Source of the DNA: a virus
IMG/VR virus record: IMGVR_UViG_3300009169_000026
Location: 1-58,058 of that record
DNA length: 58,058 nucleotides
Strand: one strand, 5' to 3'
Of this stretch, positions 55,889-58,058 are shown in pieces. A program made the position numbers and the translations under genes. A model generated the notes under the pieces. It had not been told where the DNA came from and did not search any database. It was given only the letters and a program-made list of their open reading frames with translations. The number at the start of each line of letters is the position of its first letter. Position 1 is the first letter of the stretch.

Positions 55889-56704
55889 TTAGTTTGGTCT
55901 GCGTGCTCGTCGATATCTCTTGTTTGGGATGTGGTCTCGGTCTACATCCCAAAAAGAGTTGGCTGTGCCGCTACCTGAGTAAAACCGACCTACAGCTTGA
56001 TCATTATAGCCATAGTCCAGAATGACAATCCTTCCATCTGCTGTCTTACCAAAATGCTCTGCTCGATAAATGATGTCGGTAATGTCAAACCCGAAACTCA
56101 TTTGCATTTCTCGAATGCCGGTTATGAGCTTTTCACACAATGGCCTGTTGAAGCTTTCAAGCGCCTTCCTTGCCATTATACGCCAACTATTTCCGGTGTA
56201 GGCACCATAACTGTCTTGAAGATGCTCTACGGCCTCATCAAAACTTAAGCCACTATCTAGTGTGTACTTAAGAAGCTGTGCAAACGTAGCGTTTGGCAGT
56301 CCTGTTACTGAGTTCACATCAGACTTATCGCCGTCGAGTGGCTTGACAAGCTCTGAGATAATCCAACAATAACCCTCGTCGGCATCAAACACCTTGGCAA
56401 CAACGGGCTTGGTGTGTGGGTTGGTGGAAACGTCTACCTCGGTCTCATTCTGCACTATTCCAGCATCAATCATATCGTAGGCAATTTTCAGTACCTTGCC
56501 AGAAGATAGGGCATAGACAATTCTCGAGGACCCTTGACCCAACCTCTTGAGGTGTTCATGGGCATATTCCATCATCGTGTCTGGATGCGTTAGGGTTTTG
56601 AAGTAGTTCAGGTCAAACCCGCCACGCAGAGCTTCCGTCTGAAGCTCTTCCTCAACGAGACTCTCTATTAGAGAAAGCAAATGTCTATCTGCTGAAGACA
56701 CCAT
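55889..56704 (-). CDS. protein-kinase-like protein, 271 aa
   Basis: KRLGQGSSRIVYALSSGKVL and K73 IAYD follow the kinase glycine-loop-plus-lysine layout, then VQNETEVDVS and AKVFDADEGYCWIISELVKP (hinge-like), and near the C-terminus DGRIVILDYGYN replaces DFG. The HRD loop reads MQMSFGFDITDIIYRAEHFG, with an Asp in the right place but no Asn. Similar to the plus-strand gene at 27825. In large phages such proteins often lie beside structural genes; function unproven. Confidence 0.7.
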   Translation of the reverse strand: MVSSADRHLLSLIESLVEEELQTEALRGGFDLNYFKTLTHPDTMMEYAHEHLKRLGQGSSRIVYALSSGKVLKIAYDMIDAGIVQNETEVDVSTNPHTKPVVAKVFDADEGYCWIISELVKPLDGDKSDVNSVTGLPNATFAQLLKYTLDSGLSFDEAVEHLQDSYGAYTGNSWRIMARKALESFNRPLCEKLITGIREMQMSFGFDITDIIYRAEHFGKTADGRIVILDYGYNDQAVGRFYSGSGTANSFWDVDRDHIPNKRYRRARRPN

Positions 56705-56707
56705 GGC

Positions 56708-57190
56708 TCAATGTCCATTTCCGGTTGTCTTTTGGATGCGGTCATACATGTCTTCCTCCGTGAAGGTTTCTTCAACCTGGTCCTCGGTTGCATTAGACAC
56801 AAGCTCCGCAAGCTTAAGAATCTGGTCATTTGCCTTGGACATGCGCTCCATGTATCTTGAGAGATTTTGTCCATGAATAGCATGTTCGCTTGGATTGGAG
56901 TGCACGAAGGCATAGAGGTCTGACCACATGACATAGGCGTTCTTGCGGTCCTGAACGGCGTTCTCATAGATTTGCTTCCACAGCGCCTTCTGTTTATCCT
57001 CAATTGAGGAGATGCTCGCCAGGAGCCCGGAGAAGTCCTCTAGCTGTTGATTGATCTTGTCATCCAGGCCATCAATGTCAACAGGTTTGAAAGTAGCCCT
57101 GTCAGAAGATAGGGTTGGTTCGTCGTCTGGCAACTGCGGCGGAAAGGAAGGTAGCTGCTGTTGGTATGGTTTTGTTTTCTTTGTTGCCAT
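56708..57190 (-). CDS. conserved hypothetical, possible small terminase-like or virion protein, 160 aa
   Basis: Begins MATKKTKPYQQQLPSFPPQL. The second half is helical: KALWKQIYENAVQDRKNAYV, MWSDLYAFVHSNPSEHAIHG, RYMERMSKANDQILKLAELV, ending TTGNGH. I recall 'aY.~~.dLy......~.~H...g..~~kYlERm.KAndQllKLaeLv' from phage genes near packaging clusters, so a small-terminase-like role is possible. Its ATG (57190) faces the divergent plus-strand gene with 15 nt between. Confidence 0.6.
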   Translation of the reverse strand: MATKKTKPYQQQLPSFPPQLPDDEPTLSSDRATFKPVDIDGLDDKINQQLEDFSGLLASISSIEDKQKALWKQIYENAVQDRKNAYVMWSDLYAFVHSNPSEHAIHGQNLSRYMERMSKANDQILKLAELVSNATEDQVEETFTEEDMYDRIQKTTGNGH

Positions 57191-57205
57191 CACACTCTAA
57201 TTAGT

Positions 57206-57673
57206 ATGGATATGCCACAAGTCTACATCCACCTCACAGACAAAGAGGGAGCCCTGGGGATACAAAAATCAGGGAAACTCTGGGCGAGTTCATTCGTTGA
57301 AGGCGTGTATGCCATCCCTGTCGGCGGGCGCTTTGTTCCTGGCGTTCAAATGACAAAACTTGGTCGGGCAAAGTCAAGGCTGGTGGCGGTCTATTTTATC
57401 ACGCCAGAACTGCCAGACTATTGCGTCCCTGAGGAGTGCGTTTGGAAACAAGAGGAAATTCCTGTTGTCGTTACCAAAATCACAAATGCCGTCAGAGCCC
57501 GTGAAGACCTTGACGGCAGCATACCCACCCTAAACCCTGATCAGTGGAATGAGCGGCTTTTAATAAAGACCAAGGAGATACCTGACCCATCCAACCCACC
57601 TGACTTTCTCATTGACGAAATGAAGGCCTTGGTTGAGTCTCTTGTGGAAAATGCCCTTTTGGGATTGTCTTAG
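57206..57673 (+). CDS. conserved phage protein upstream of amber stop, 155 aa
   Basis: Plus strand. MDMPQVYIHLTDKEGALGIQ opens a phage family that I recall ('vYIHLT.keaa..I..sGkL..ss...GVyAvp.Gg.fvpGvQ.T.LGRAk.R..aV.F.t'), often next to packaging or head genes. The histidine after YI and LWASSFVEGVYAIPVGGRFV are its core. Whether it is an ADP-ribosyltransferase-like fold is open. The ATG at 57206 is chosen; a Met at 57212 is also possible. It ends with TAG (57671-57673), in frame with the coding-like sequence that follows. Confidence 0.65.
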   Translation: MDMPQVYIHLTDKEGALGIQKSGKLWASSFVEGVYAIPVGGRFVPGVQMTKLGRAKSRLVAVYFITPELPDYCVPEECVWKQEEIPVVVTKITNAVRAREDLDGSIPTLNPDQWNERLLIKTKEIPDPSNPPDFLIDEMKALVESLVENALLGLS

Positions 57674-58058
57674 GAGCTTGAGGAGGCGGCACGGAGCCCC
57701 GAGCACGCTGCCCAAGCCAATTTAGCCCTATATGGCACCTTTTTGGGGGATCGAATTTCCCTTTATCTCTTTGACAAGAACAAGCTAACAACATTCGTTG
57801 AGCTGCGAGACCTTCTTCGAGAATCCAATGCAGAGTTCAGCAAGAGACTTCCCGAGGTCTTGCCTCCCGACATGGTAGGAAAAATAACAACCTCTGACCA
57901 AGTTAAAGCCTATGCTGAGCAGCTTTTGGGAGAGATTCTGATGGGTTCCATTGCGGCGTCAGAGGCCTTTGAAAAAACACCTGACGGTGACAGGGTTTGG
58001 AGGATAACACAGTCCTCTGCCGAAAAGGGCTTTGGACCCCTCATGTATGAAGCCGTTA
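57674..58058 (+). CDS. coding continuation after in-frame TAG, partial at right edge
   Basis: The frame of the previous gene stays open beyond TAG to the end of the window, giving ELEEAARSPEHAAQANLALY, GTFLGDRISLYLFDKNKLTT, FVELRDLLRESNAEFSKRLP and a C-terminus with RITQSSAEKGFGPLMYEAV. Composition and codon use are fully protein-like and no ATG occurs until 57872. There is no ribosome binding site with a start codon near the TAG. Either the upstream gene is read through, a nonsense mutation split one gene, or the second gene uses a rare start such as TTG at 57743. Confidence 0.6.

Noticed and set aside
57671-57673. Reassignment of TAG to an amino acid in this phage
   Set aside because: Many other genes here end with TAG and no CTA-anticodon tRNA is seen in the window.
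1-58058. CRISPR arrays, insertion sequences, integrase or attachment sites
   Set aside because: No regularly spaced repeats, transposase or integrase motifs were seen on either strand.

Overview
This window is part of the genome of a large tailed bacteriophage with a contractile tail (myovirus-like). The reasons are a T4 gp17-type large terminase, T4-like baseplate proteins (gp6-, gp25- and gp5-like), a gp19-like tail tube protein, a gp4/TnsA-like nuclease, a RuvC-like resolvase, a DnaG-type primase and a fused Mre11-Rad50 (SbcD-SbcC) repair protein, packed in tight minus-strand operons with overlapping stop/start codons. No portal or capsid gene is visible; they probably lie beyond the right edge. 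The host cannot be named. The tmRNA tag (ANDSTYALAA) and the sigma70-like promoters suggest a bacterium with ordinary proteobacterium-like signals.

Layout. (1) 1-3.8 kb: a gamma-glutamylcyclotransferase-like protein beside an amidoligase, then a methyltransferase and a Nudix hydrolase. (2) 2.0-9.2 kb: a tRNA island, with further single tRNAs out to 14.7 kb. I count 20 canonical tRNAs and four irregular tRNA-like genes, mixed with structured non-coding RNA. The island also holds a minimal class I release factor read through a CUU-UGA-C +1 frameshift site, a tail-tube protein and small zinc or membrane proteins. (3) 9.2-17.9 kb: small accessory genes (GNAT, several small beta-rich paralogues, two HNH nucleases, a DRB0094/Rnl5-like RNA ligase, a cytidine deaminase) and a complete tmRNA gene with its own terminator. 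(4) 18-27.7 kb: terminase, DNA repair and replication (SbcDC fusion, primase, DNA methylase, RuvC-like resolvase, nuclease). (5) 27.8-57.2 kb: virion genes on the minus strand, nearly all tail/baseplate/appendage proteins, several with LamG-like or fibronectin-III-like domains, bracketed by two protein-kinase-like genes. (6) From 57.2 kb plus-strand genes begin.

How the genes fit together. Regions 2 and 3 look like a translation take-over and repair island: extra tRNAs, an RNA ligase able to reseal cut RNA, a release factor and a tmRNA. At least seven minus-strand promoters share one design: AAATA-like sequence, GGTTWA, exactly 19 bp, then a TATAAT-like -10. Two of them drive tRNA clusters. 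In four the ATG lies only 6-9 nt after the -10 element, so those messages should be leaderless or nearly so.

Most unusual signals: the RF2-type frameshift site in a PxT (RF1-type) release factor; tRNA-like genes whose anticodon arm is elongated; the phage tmRNA; a 15-bp hairpin RNA whose 3' arm is perfectly complementary over 16 nt to a virion mRNA; and an in-frame amber codon between two coding-like halves at 57.67 kb.
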